DNA from: Lutimonas vermicola
Lineage (GTDB): Bacteria > Bacteroidota > Bacteroidia > Flavobacteriales > Flavobacteriaceae
Assembly (NCBI RefSeq): GCF_038433205.1
Contig: NZ_JBCDNA010000002.1
Span: forward strand, 62,001 to 126,000
Direction of reading: 5' to 3'
DNA length: 64,000 nucleotides
Position 1 is the first letter of the stretch. Every line of letters starts with the position of its first letter. This document shows, piece after piece, positions 18,502 to 26,841 of the stretch. The position numbers and the translations under genes were made by a program. The notes beneath the pieces are model-generated. The model had not been told where the DNA came from, did not search any database, and worked only from the letters and a program-made list of their open reading frames with translations.

Positions 18502-20007
18502 TTACAATCCCTTATAAGCAGTATCGAGCCAGTTCATTCTATCTATATACCACTTTTTTAAGTGATCGACCTCTGCTTGATGCGTGTCATAAAACACCGG
18601 GTTAGGCCATACATAGTTTCCGAAAAGATTCCATTTCTGATCATTCTCAAACTGAGAATACTTTAATTGATCTGCGTAATAATCCATTTTCCCCAAGATA
18701 AAATTTTGATTTTCTTTAAAATAGAGAAAGCGATCCTTTACTTTTTCAACAAACACCTTGTCCTCAAAAAGTCTGGTAAACCATGCATGATGTTTTACCC
18801 AAAAACCTGTTGGATATTCACATTCAGAATAATCAACATTTCCAAAGGCCAAATCAAAATCCCATAAAGGACCCATTTTGATCTTTTCGCCGGGCATCAC
18901 GTTGAGAAAAATACTTGAAAAGCTTTTGGAATCTTGATTTTTAGTAATCTCACTTATAAGATACCAATCAATAAAACTGTCAACATCAATATATTTGGCA
19001 TATCCCAGATCAGGATCTGCAAACTGAGCTCCCATCAATACATTTTCAAACTCATTAATCAATTCACTAACATAGTTGAACTCATTGCTGGCATACTCCG
19101 TTTCAGGCTCTTTAATATTGATTAAAAACTTATTGGTTCTAAAATAGACATCATCAGGATCTAACCTTTCCAATTGATCAATTTCCAATAAATAGCCGGT
19201 ATCACCTATAAGAACCCGATGATCACTTTCTTCCACTTTTTGAGAGATATGGTAAGTACCGTTGTATGTTCCGTTGATAACAACCTCTGTAAATACACTT
19301 TGAGGCGTCCAATCCAATTGGCTCAAATAACCCAGTTCAAAGGCGATTTTGTTTCTGATCAAGGTTTTATCAGAGAATTCAGCAAGGAATATCCATTTTT
19401 TATCCTCGGGCATCCCAAGAATTTCTGTCTTTTCATCGAACTTTAACTGATAGGGCTTTTTCGGATGGCCCCAGGTTGAATTACCCCTCCCGCGAATATT
19501 CATTGTTGTTGAAGTCAAGTCTGTAAAATAGCGACCACCCTCCATAGAAACAGATCCTGTAACATAATCCTCCTTCGAATCTATCACCGCACCATTACCA
19601 GTCTCGAGATAAATAATAGGTAAACCCGTAAAATAGGTGATATCTACTTCATATTGACCTGTTCTGCCATCAGCAGTAGTTACCGTGTAATTCTGTATTT
19701 CGGTAAAATCATTTTTAGTTTCACCACTAATCTGGGCAATGTTATTGACCAGAATTGCAGAACCGGTATGTTTAAAACTCGCTACCGTATTGTGAATATC
19801 AATATCCAGCGGTAATCTTCCACTGATGATGTTATTTTCAATCGTCGCATACTCATTCCCAGTCAGACTCGGATTGCTGGATTTTAAAAAAGAAAACTCG
19901 GTGATTTCAGTGCCTTGAACCACAGGTTCAATGTCTACAGATTCGTCATTACATGACGTTAAAATCATCAAGGGGATGATCATCAATACTGATAAAATAT
20001 TTTTCAT
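18502..20007 (-). CDS. CotH-like lipoprotein
   Basis: About 501 residues from the ATG at 20007, which gives a clean lipoprotein signal (MKNILSVLMII, lipobox LTSC). The frame is open to 20121, but that part would place 38 hydrophilic residues before the signal. After an N-terminal Ig-like region, a CotH domain is visible: MNIRGRGNSTWG, KKPYQLKF, LIRNKIAFELG and GPLWDFDLAFGN, the last matching the metal-binding DFD-type motif of the CotH kinase family. CotH of spore formers is an atypical protein kinase; the role of exported Bacteroidota members is not settled. Position between GH16 and a sugar porter implies a link to glucan use or surface assembly. Confidence 0.82.
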   Translation of the reverse strand: MKNILSVLMIIPLMILTSCNDESVDIEPVVQGTEITEFSFLKSSNPSLTGNEYATIENNIISGRLPLDIDIHNTVASFKHTGSAILVNNIAQISGETKNDFTEIQNYTVTTADGRTGQYEVDITYFTGLPIIYLETGNGAVIDSKEDYVTGSVSMEGGRYFTDLTSTTMNIRGRGNSTWGHPKKPYQLKFDEKTEILGMPEDKKWIFLAEFSDKTLIRNKIAFELGYLSQLDWTPQSVFTEVVINGTYNGTYHISQKVEESDHRVLIGDTGYLLEIDQLERLDPDDVYFRTNKFLINIKEPETEYASNEFNYVSELINEFENVLMGAQFADPDLGYAKYIDVDSFIDWYLISEITKNQDSKSFSSIFLNVMPGEKIKMGPLWDFDLAFGNVDYSECEYPTGFWVKHHAWFTRLFEDKVFVEKVKDRFLYFKENQNFILGKMDYYADQLKYSQFENDQKWNLFGNYVWPNPVFYDTHQAEVDHLKKWYIDRMNWLDTAYKGL

Positions 20008-20154
20008 AGCAACTTTAAGATAATGAACGAGACGTTTTTTTGGATATGGCAATCGACCTGTAATTTTATAAGGATCAATTTTTTCAAAAATAGATGGTTT
20101 TATTGACTCTTCATCTGACAATTATCATCTGATGTTAACTTTCGATATGTATAT

Positions 20155-20925
20155 TTATTGATACACTTTTATATAATCTATCACAAACTCCTGGGGAAAA
20201 ATACTGTCATCCACCTCTGAACCTCCAAAATTGCCACCGACCGCCAGGTTCAGGATAAAATAAAATGGCTGATCGAAGGGCCAAACTTCAACGGATTTAT
20301 TTTTCGGTGAAAATGAGTAAAACAGCTTATTATCGATATAGAAATTTATGTAGTCTTTGGTCCAGTCAATTGCATACATATGAAACCCATTTTCAATACC
20401 CTCAATTTTATCTTTTCTGGTATTCTTGGAATTACCGTGACTATCTGCAGTATGAAGGGTCGTAAAGACCGTCTCGGGCTCTCTTCCCACATACTCTAAG
20501 ATATCAATCTCTCCGCATAAGGGCCATCCTGCTTCATCCATATTGGAACCCAACATCCAAAATGCAGGCCAAAGGCCTTTACCCCGGGGAAGCTGGGCCC
20601 GGGCTTCAATTCTTCCGTATTGAATTTCCTTTTTCTTCCTGGTGGTTATTCTGCTCGAAGTATAGTTGCCGTTTTCCCCCTTGGCACTTATCCGTAACAT
20701 ACCATCTCTTATCTGATAGTTCTCCGTAGTATATAATTGCAATTCATTATTCCCCCAGCCGCAAAGATTCGGGCATCCGTCACCTGTTTCGACGGTCCAG
20801 ATATCTTCGCGGAGTTTGTTGCCATCAAAATTTTCCTCCCAAACCAATTGTCTTTTACTTTGGCATGAAGATAGAAGCAGCAATGAAAGAAGCAGGAATA
20901 TTATATTTTTTAATTGTTTAGCCAT
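20155..20925 (-). CDS. GH16 beta-1,3-glucanase (laminarinase), lipoprotein
   Basis: 256 residues from the ATG at 20925; the frame opens at a GTG at 20979. Lipoprotein signal with lipobox LSSC. A single catalytic domain of the laminarinase type: WGNNELQLYT, YGRIEARAQLPRG, WPAFWMLG, and the active-site strand CGEIDILEYVG with nucleophile E139, D141 and acid/base E144. It should cut internal beta-1,3 linkages at the cell surface or in the periplasm. It is the smaller of two GH16 proteins in the locus; the other (35911-37542) carries a long N-terminal extension. Confidence 0.93.
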   Translation of the reverse strand: MAKQLKNIIFLLLSLLLLSSCQSKRQLVWEENFDGNKLREDIWTVETGDGCPNLCGWGNNELQLYTTENYQIRDGMLRISAKGENGNYTSSRITTRKKKEIQYGRIEARAQLPRGKGLWPAFWMLGSNMDEAGWPLCGEIDILEYVGREPETVFTTLHTADSHGNSKNTRKDKIEGIENGFHMYAIDWTKDYINFYIDNKLFYSFSPKNKSVEVWPFDQPFYFILNLAVGGNFGGSEVDDSIFPQEFVIDYIKVYQ

Positions 20926-21019
20926 TAAAACTATTTTTTGATTCTTTTTTTGAATAAAATAAAGGACAATGTGCCTCACATATCGAATATGTATTTCTGC
21001 GTAAGACTGTCTTTATGGC

Positions 21020-21038
21020 TTTTAGGAAAATCCTAAAA
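21020..21038. other. Perfect intergenic hairpin downstream of a GH17 gene
   Basis: TTTTAGGA-AAA-TCCTAAAA, an 8-bp perfect inverted repeat 24 bp past the stop codon of the minus-strand GH17 gene. On that strand no T-run follows the stem, so it is not a classical intrinsic terminator; it could protect or process the transcript between the GH17 and GH16 genes. Confidence 0.4.
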
Positions 21039-21062
21039 AACCTCTAATTTTAAGACTGTGTT

Positions 21063-21995
21063 TTACAGGGTGCTGAAAAGGTCTTGCATCACCTTTTTGG
21101 GTTTGCGGCTGACCGTAAATAGCCCCCAATGTTTTTCCGGCTCCAATGCTTCATTGGATCCTTTCCAGGATTCATCAAAAGCTTCAAAAACAAAAGTAAG
21201 AATATCTGTATCCAAACTCCAGTCAACCAAGTCATTGTAATAAATACTTTGGAATTCTTCACTCACATTACTCGGACAAATACCCTTTCCATTTGAATAT
21301 GTTGTCCACCCCGCTTCAGTTATGACCACCGGCTTATCCGGATAGGTGTCAGCAACTGCATAATAATTGCTTTTTGTGTAATCCATGGCCTCATGAATGT
21401 TTTTATACTCCCAGACCGGATAGGTATGGATCGAAATAAAATCAACCACTTCCACCAGGCTCTTCAGTTTGTCGAGCCAAGGAAGATAGTTTTCACAAAA
21501 AGTGACAGGTTGTTTGGCTTCCTTTTTAATCATCTTCACATATTCGATGACTTTTTCGACAGGCACATAGTGGTCTGTCCAATCTACGCAGGCTTCATTG
21601 CCTGCTGATAAAGAAAATATGATATCCGGATATTTATTCGCTAAATCAATTAACTTTTTGATCTGTTTTAAATTTATTGATTTATTCTCTTCCAGTTGAT
21701 CTTCAGGGTAAGACCCACCCCAAGGGCAACCGTAATTATTAGCTTCAGCAACTATGTAGGCACCCAGCATTATTTTAAAATCAAGCTTCTCTTTTTGTAT
21801 GACTTCCAATACAGTTTCAGCATGTTTATCGCAGTCATATAAGCGTAAGTATTTCCACTGATGCTGCAATATCAGAAGATCTTCCTTAACCTCCTTATAC
21901 GTTGGAAAAACCCCTCCCGGACTTTGCCCTTCTCTAAAACCAGAATAACAAATCGCTTTGCCCGGCGCTATATCAAGTGCTTGCGTATACTTCAT
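21063..21995 (-). CDS. Cytoplasmic GH17-family protein (type related to the lipoprotein GH17)
   Basis: 310 residues from the ATG at 21995; a TTG at 22019 is in frame. There is no signal peptide, so it is predicted cytoplasmic, which is unusual for GH17. Clan GH-A barrel with LSAGNEAC (acid/base E134) and VVITEAGW (nucleophile E227), plus the conserved YLRLYDCD and SIHTYPVWE stretches. It resembles the 27874-29187 lipoprotein more than its direct neighbour at 22034. Expected to act on imported beta-1,3-gluco-oligosaccharides as hydrolase or transglycosylase. It lies 38 bp after the neighbouring GH17 gene, in the same operon. Confidence 0.85.
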   Translation of the reverse strand: MKYTQALDIAPGKAICYSGFREGQSPGGVFPTYKEVKEDLLILQHQWKYLRLYDCDKHAETVLEVIQKEKLDFKIMLGAYIVAEANNYGCPWGGSYPEDQLEENKSINLKQIKKLIDLANKYPDIIFSLSAGNEACVDWTDHYVPVEKVIEYVKMIKKEAKQPVTFCENYLPWLDKLKSLVEVVDFISIHTYPVWEYKNIHEAMDYTKSNYYAVADTYPDKPVVITEAGWTTYSNGKGICPSNVSEEFQSIYYNDLVDWSLDTDILTFVFEAFDESWKGSNEALEPEKHWGLFTVSRKPKKVMQDLFSTL

Positions 21996-22033
21996 TTCCC
22001 TTTTTACTGATTTAACCAAAAATCGTTCAACCT

Positions 22034-22921
22034 TTAAAACTTTTTGAGTTTTTCATCTTTATCCCAAAGACCCCAAAAAGCACCGACATCACCTTCAGAT
22101 CCCACCTTCCAGGATTCATCGAAGGATGAAAAGTAGAAAATCTCAATATCATCATCTTTAGACCACTGTTGCGTATTGATAAAATACTTCATGGCATTTT
22201 CAAATGAAGGATAAGAACCTTCAAAATTAGCACCCATGGTCGGCCATCCGGTTTCGGATATAATCACCTTTTTTCCATTGGCTGCTTTAACCGCCTGATT
22301 GTACATTTCTTTCATATAAATAAACGAATACTCTATACTGCATCCTTCCCAAAATGGATAACAATTTGCCAAAATCACGTCACAGGCTTCTGTGATTTTT
22401 GGGCGTTTGGAAAATTCATAATAGGCGTCGACATAGCCTACGGGTATTTCAGGAATTGCATCCTTTACCTGATATATAAAGGATAATAATTCATCTTCTG
22501 ATAAATCTTTGCGATACATCACTTCATTCCCAACGGCAGCGATATCCACATAACCTTCTTTAGCCAATTTTATCAGGTTGGCTATTTCCCGTTTATTAAT
22601 GTCCGGGTCATCCCCCAACCAGGCCCCTACCATTGTTTTAATTCCCAATTCATGGGCAATACGAGGAATGTCTTCATTGCCGTCGGTACAAGAAAATGAA
22701 CGAATCCATTTGGTATATGGTTTTATTATTTTCATCCTTCTCCTGATTTGCTCCTCAGAAATATGATCTCCGGGGCCCTGGCCTTCTTCGTAAGGGCTAA
22801 AACACAAACCATGCATCCCGCTTTTTAAAAGCCTCTTATATAGATTTTGTAAACCTTTTTTGGTTTTATCAGCATGGTCTATTCCTACCAGCCCTTTTAT
22901 TCTTCCCGCTCTAACAGACAT
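22034..22921 (-). CDS. Cytoplasmic GH17-family protein, paralogue of the transporter-fused GH17 domain
   Basis: 295 residues, no signal peptide. Active-site motifs: AAVGNEVM (E133, acid/base) and VIISETGWP (E223, nucleophile), with CFSPYEEGQGPGD, KTMVGAW, GYVDAYYEF and NCYPFWEG. By eye well over half its residues match the C-terminal domain of the 780-residue protein encoded 2 bp upstream, so the two arose by duplication. Its start codon follows the stop of the fusion gene almost directly. Predicted role: intracellular processing of laminari-oligosaccharides. Transglycosylation, known for some bacterial GH17, is an alternative. Confidence 0.87.
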   Translation of the reverse strand: MSVRAGRIKGLVGIDHADKTKKGLQNLYKRLLKSGMHGLCFSPYEEGQGPGDHISEEQIRRRMKIIKPYTKWIRSFSCTDGNEDIPRIAHELGIKTMVGAWLGDDPDINKREIANLIKLAKEGYVDIAAVGNEVMYRKDLSEDELLSFIYQVKDAIPEIPVGYVDAYYEFSKRPKITEACDVILANCYPFWEGCSIEYSFIYMKEMYNQAVKAANGKKVIISETGWPTMGANFEGSYPSFENAMKYFINTQQWSKDDDIEIFYFSSFDESWKVGSEGDVGAFWGLWDKDEKLKKF

Positions 22922-22923
22922 AA

Positions 22924-25266
22924 TTACATATTTTTAAGTTGATTGTTTTTATCCCATATTCCCCAACGCTGGCCAACATCTCCCTCATGATGCACTTTCC
23001 ACGATTCATCAAACGACGAGAAATAATACAATTCCACTCCTTCTTTATTTGCCCAGTTATTAGCATTAATAAAATATTTCATGGCATTTTCCTGAGAGGG
23101 TTTTGCTTCGTTGATTGAACCTCCTTCACTGGGCCAGCCAGTTTCAGAAATAATTACAGGTTTGCCTTTTGCAATATCCTTTGTGACCTTATACATATGG
23201 TTTAAATAAATACTTGCCTGGTCAATATGATATCCCTCCCAAAAAGGATAACAATTAACAAGGATAACATCACAGGCTTCAATAAGCTCAGGATGGTCGA
23301 TAAATTTATAATAGGCATCCACGTAACCCACGGGGATTCCCGGTAATGCTTGTTTTACTCCTTTTATATAGTCCAGTAATTCTTGTACTGTCAAATCGCT
23401 TCGAAGCAATACTTCGTTACCGACTACTGCGATATCTACGTAACCTTTTTTAGCAAGAACAATTAGAGAACCAATCTCATCTTCATTTTGCGTTTTATCC
23501 TTGCCTATCCATGCACCAACCATTGTTTTTAAACCTTTTTCATGTGCTGACTTCGGTATAAACTCATTACCCTCGGTACAAGAAAAAGAACGAATTCCTT
23601 TCGTGTAAGGTGCAATGATATCCATACGCTTTTGTATTTGTTCTTCTGACAGTATATCGCCAATATCCTGACCTTCTGTATAAGGGCTAAAACATATACC
23701 CGATAGCCCTTTATTCAACGACTTTGTGAAGAGCTTCCGTATTTCAGCTTTGGATTCTTTTGTAAAATCAATATCAGTTTTTAAACCTTTATCCAGGTCA
23801 ACAGAAGCTAATGACAATAATTTACCGCTTTGATAGTGAGTAACTAATTCATTGGTCGGAGTTTTCCGTTTATCCAATTCGGAACGAATTTCATTCGCAC
23901 GTTCTTCAGTTATATCATAACTCTTCATAATCCACATCGCGATAATGGTTCCTACCGCTGGAAAAAAGCAAAAGAATGCGTGTAATCCGTCAACAGCCCC
24001 TTGCTGGTCTGTGGTTGCTAAATCAGGATTGAAACCAACCACGCCAATAATAATACCGCTAAGTGCTCCGGCTATTGCAAAACCAACTTTAACCATCCAC
24101 CAATAAATTGCACCAAAAATACCTTCTCGTCTTTTACCTGAATTCAATTCATCAATATCGATTACATCAGCTGTCATTGACATCATGATCGTAAATAAGC
24201 TTCCTATACCAAAAGAGAAAAATGGCAGTGCAATGAGGTAGAGCCAAGGTTTTCCGGGTATAAAAAGAAAATACATCATGGTGTAGCCAATAAGCGAAAT
24301 ACCCTGTGCCCACATAAATGCTTTAATCTTACCCATTCTTTTTGACATCCAGGTAACTACTGGAATTACGATAAAAGTTGTCCCTAATGCTCCAATGCAA
24401 CCAAACAATGCAACCCAAATACCAGTAGCGGCTGCATCACCGTTAAATAACCTGTATACAATTACAAAATAGGTTAACGCAGCTACGGTATTAAATGCAT
24501 TAAAAATCAAAAACGTGGCAGCACATATCTTTCTAAACTCCGGTATTTTAAACGCATCTTTAAAGCTGTCTAAGATTTTTATTAGACTACCCCCTATATT
24601 AGAGCTATTAAGTGGTTCATAATTTTCTTCAAGGGTCGACTTACTTTTAATAAATATGGCAGGTACCATCGCAGCAATTGCACAAGGCACGGCAACCCAA
24701 ATTGCTAAATCACGCACCGCAACCTCTTGAGATGGAAACCAGTCTGGATCATCCATAATCACCCAGAACCATGGAGCAATGACCCAGGCCCACTGGCCAA
24801 TCCATTGCGCAACGGCCATGATATTGGTTCTCTCGTGAAAATCGTTACTCATTTCGTAGCCCATGGCTACATAGGGTACACTAAAAAAGGTTAGTCCTAA
24901 ATAAAATACAACCGACCATAAAAAGAAATACCAAAAATTATATTGCAAAGAATTATCAGCATAAAGCTGCCACATAATAGTAAACGCTACGCCCATTATA
25001 ACCGCACCAATTAAAACATATGGTTTGCGTCTCCCCCATTTCGATTTGGTATTATCAGAAATGAAACCCATGATTGGATCTGTGATGGCATCAAAAACTC
25101 TTGGAAAAAAATAAACAAGAGACCACATCCAACCATTAAATCCAAATGATTGTACCAGAGAAACCATAAATATTCCGAGAATAGCGGGAAACATTTGGTT
25201 CGCAAACATTCCGACCCCAAAGGCTAATTTTTGACCAAATGGGACTTTTGTTGATACTGAAGACAT
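22924..25266 (-). CDS. Transporter-enzyme fusion: GPH sugar:cation symporter with C-terminal GH17 domain
   Basis: 780 residues in one uninterrupted frame. Residues 1-449 are a full GPH symporter: 12 hydrophobic segments, DAITDPIMGFISDNTKSK and WGRRKPY after TM2, and ADVIDIDELNSGKRREG in the second half. A hydrophilic linker follows (about 450-510), then a GH17 domain (about 510-780) with VVGNEVLL (E618, acid/base) and IISETGWPS (E708, nucleophile). Since GPH carriers have both termini in the cytoplasm, the enzyme should sit at the inner face of the membrane. The neighbouring GH17 gene is a paralogue of this domain. Likely job: import and immediate cleavage or transglycosylation of laminari-oligosaccharides. 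The symporter and GH17 calls are firm; coupling is inference. Confidence 0.9.
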   Translation of the reverse strand: MSSVSTKVPFGQKLAFGVGMFANQMFPAILGIFMVSLVQSFGFNGWMWSLVYFFPRVFDAITDPIMGFISDNTKSKWGRRKPYVLIGAVIMGVAFTIMWQLYADNSLQYNFWYFFLWSVVFYLGLTFFSVPYVAMGYEMSNDFHERTNIMAVAQWIGQWAWVIAPWFWVIMDDPDWFPSQEVAVRDLAIWVAVPCAIAAMVPAIFIKSKSTLEENYEPLNSSNIGGSLIKILDSFKDAFKIPEFRKICAATFLIFNAFNTVAALTYFVIVYRLFNGDAAATGIWVALFGCIGALGTTFIVIPVVTWMSKRMGKIKAFMWAQGISLIGYTMMYFLFIPGKPWLYLIALPFFSFGIGSLFTIMMSMTADVIDIDELNSGKRREGIFGAIYWWMVKVGFAIAGALSGIIIGVVGFNPDLATTDQQGAVDGLHAFFCFFPAVGTIIAMWIMKSYDITEERANEIRSELDKRKTPTNELVTHYQSGKLLSLASVDLDKGLKTDIDFTKESKAEIRKLFTKSLNKGLSGICFSPYTEGQDIGDILSEEQIQKRMDIIAPYTKGIRSFSCTEGNEFIPKSAHEKGLKTMVGAWIGKDKTQNEDEIGSLIVLAKKGYVDIAVVGNEVLLRSDLTVQELLDYIKGVKQALPGIPVGYVDAYYKFIDHPELIEACDVILVNCYPFWEGYHIDQASIYLNHMYKVTKDIAKGKPVIISETGWPSEGGSINEAKPSQENAMKYFINANNWANKEGVELYYFSSFDESWKVHHEGDVGQRWGIWDKNNQLKNM

Positions 25267-25305
25267 ATTTCTTAGTTTTTAATTAGTAAGCTGCAGGAAT
25301 GATTC

Positions 25306-26802
25306 CTATGACAGATTTGGTATTCGTATAGTTTGAATCGCTTTTTTATTTATGCTGATATTGATCGTTTTATCACCTAGAGACAAGGTAAAATTCTTGG
25401 ATGTATCTCCCTCGTTAAAAATAACTACGGCAATCGACCCATCCGGGTTTTTTGCTGCAGTGACCATTAATGATTTATCCGAATTTTCAAATCCGATACG
25501 TGTTGCACCTGGCCTTATAAATTTACTGAAATGACTAAGTGTGTAAAAGATCGGTGTAAAGTATACCTCATCCTGATCCGGATCAACTATTACCGGGGCC
25601 AGGCACCAATTTTTAAACCAGTTCGGGCCTCCTTGCCTGTCGAGAACCATGTTCCAATCGATCCAGCCATCCACCCAGTTATTCAAACATCCGATAATAT
25701 CTCTGGCATAACGATTTACAGGGGCGTATTTTGGATGTAAATATTTTTGATCTTCGGGTGCCCAGTCCCATCCCCAATCAGTAGATTCTTTAGACCAGTA
25801 CCACTGATCATCCTGCCATTTAGGGATTTCAGAATCGCCACAAGCCTCAGACTGAATTAAATATTTTTCAGGGGCTTTCTTATGGGTATACTGAAGTGAT
25901 TCGGCAAAGTAATCATAGGTGCTTCCATACCAGTGGACAGCTATTCCGTCATAGTACTTTGACGATACTTCGTCCCGGTACATCACATCAGCCCATTCTT
26001 TTAACTCCTCACCCCGGTTCTGATCGTAACCCAGAATTTTCACATCATGCCCGTCTGCTTCAAGTTTTGGCCCAAGATGATTGTTTACAAAATCAGTCAT
26101 CTCTTCAGGTGTAAAATGCATACTCTCCCAGTTGTTATTATTCCCTAAAGGCTCGTTTTCTACGGTGAAACCCCAGATATCAATTCCTTCAGATTTATAG
26201 GCATCTATATATTTTGAAAAAAACAAGGCCCAGGTATCGTTGTATTCGGGCAATAATTTACCTCCGCGCCAGTCATTGTTATCCTTCATCCATGGCGGAG
26301 CCGTCCATGGCGACGACAGAATTTTAAACCCGTCTTTTGATATGGCCATGGCGTCTTTGATCATTGGGATCAAATCATCCAGGTCTTCATCAATTGAAAA
26401 ACTTTTGAGGTCTTTATCTCCTTTAACGGGAGCATAGGAATAATTGCTCAAGGAAAAATCACAGGAATTCATATGCGTACGTGTCAGGGAATATCTGGCT
26501 CCATCATCACCAAAATAGGCCTCGAGAACTTTTTTCCGATTTTCTTCACTCAAGCTGTTCAACAAATGGGCAGAGGCTTCGGTAAATGATCCTCCAAATC
26601 CTGTGATCCTCTGATATGTTTCATCCGGTAATAATTGTACGGCAGACAGCTCTTGCCCTAATGAAAACTCTGATATCTCCCTGAGCTTATTGCCATTAGC
26701 CGAAGTTTCGTATACTTCAACTTCTAAATCCATTTGTTTTGTATTACATCCTATCAATGTCATCAAAATTAAAGTGCAGATGAAAGAATTTAACCGGTTC
26801 AT
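25306..26802 (-). CDS. GH30 glycoside hydrolase, lipoprotein (probable beta-1,6-glucanase or beta-glucosidase)
   Basis: 498 residues from the ATG at 26802 (a second ATG lies at 26826). Lipoprotein signal with lipobox LIGC. GH30 barrel plus beta side domain: ITGFGGSFTEASA, SSPWTAPPWMK, GFTVENEPL (acid/base E217), LIQSEACGD (nucleophile E319), and the C-terminal HFSKFIRPGA stretch typical of GH30. In a laminarin locus this family usually attacks the beta-1,6 side branches. A second, different GH30 lies at 34276. The exact linkage preference was not determined. Confidence 0.92.
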   Translation of the reverse strand: MNRLNSFICTLILMTLIGCNTKQMDLEVEVYETSANGNKLREISEFSLGQELSAVQLLPDETYQRITGFGGSFTEASAHLLNSLSEENRKKVLEAYFGDDGARYSLTRTHMNSCDFSLSNYSYAPVKGDKDLKSFSIDEDLDDLIPMIKDAMAISKDGFKILSSPWTAPPWMKDNNDWRGGKLLPEYNDTWALFFSKYIDAYKSEGIDIWGFTVENEPLGNNNNWESMHFTPEEMTDFVNNHLGPKLEADGHDVKILGYDQNRGEELKEWADVMYRDEVSSKYYDGIAVHWYGSTYDYFAESLQYTHKKAPEKYLIQSEACGDSEIPKWQDDQWYWSKESTDWGWDWAPEDQKYLHPKYAPVNRYARDIIGCLNNWVDGWIDWNMVLDRQGGPNWFKNWCLAPVIVDPDQDEVYFTPIFYTLSHFSKFIRPGATRIGFENSDKSLMVTAAKNPDGSIAVVIFNEGDTSKNFTLSLGDKTINISINKKAIQTIRIPNLS

Positions 26803-26841
26803 ATATGTATATGCTGATATGATCATATGATGACTCCTAAC

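Noticed and set aside
20008..20121. N-terminal extension of the CotH-like gene
   Set aside because: The in-frame stretch precedes a perfect lipoprotein signal peptide and is charged; the ATG at 20007 is the better start.
22924..25266. The symporter-GH17 protein as two separate genes merged by an error
   Set aside because: No stop, no frame change and no obvious second start with leader was seen in the linker, and the linker end resembles the N terminus of the paralogue. A single-base error cannot be excluded without reads, so it is listed as the refuting test.
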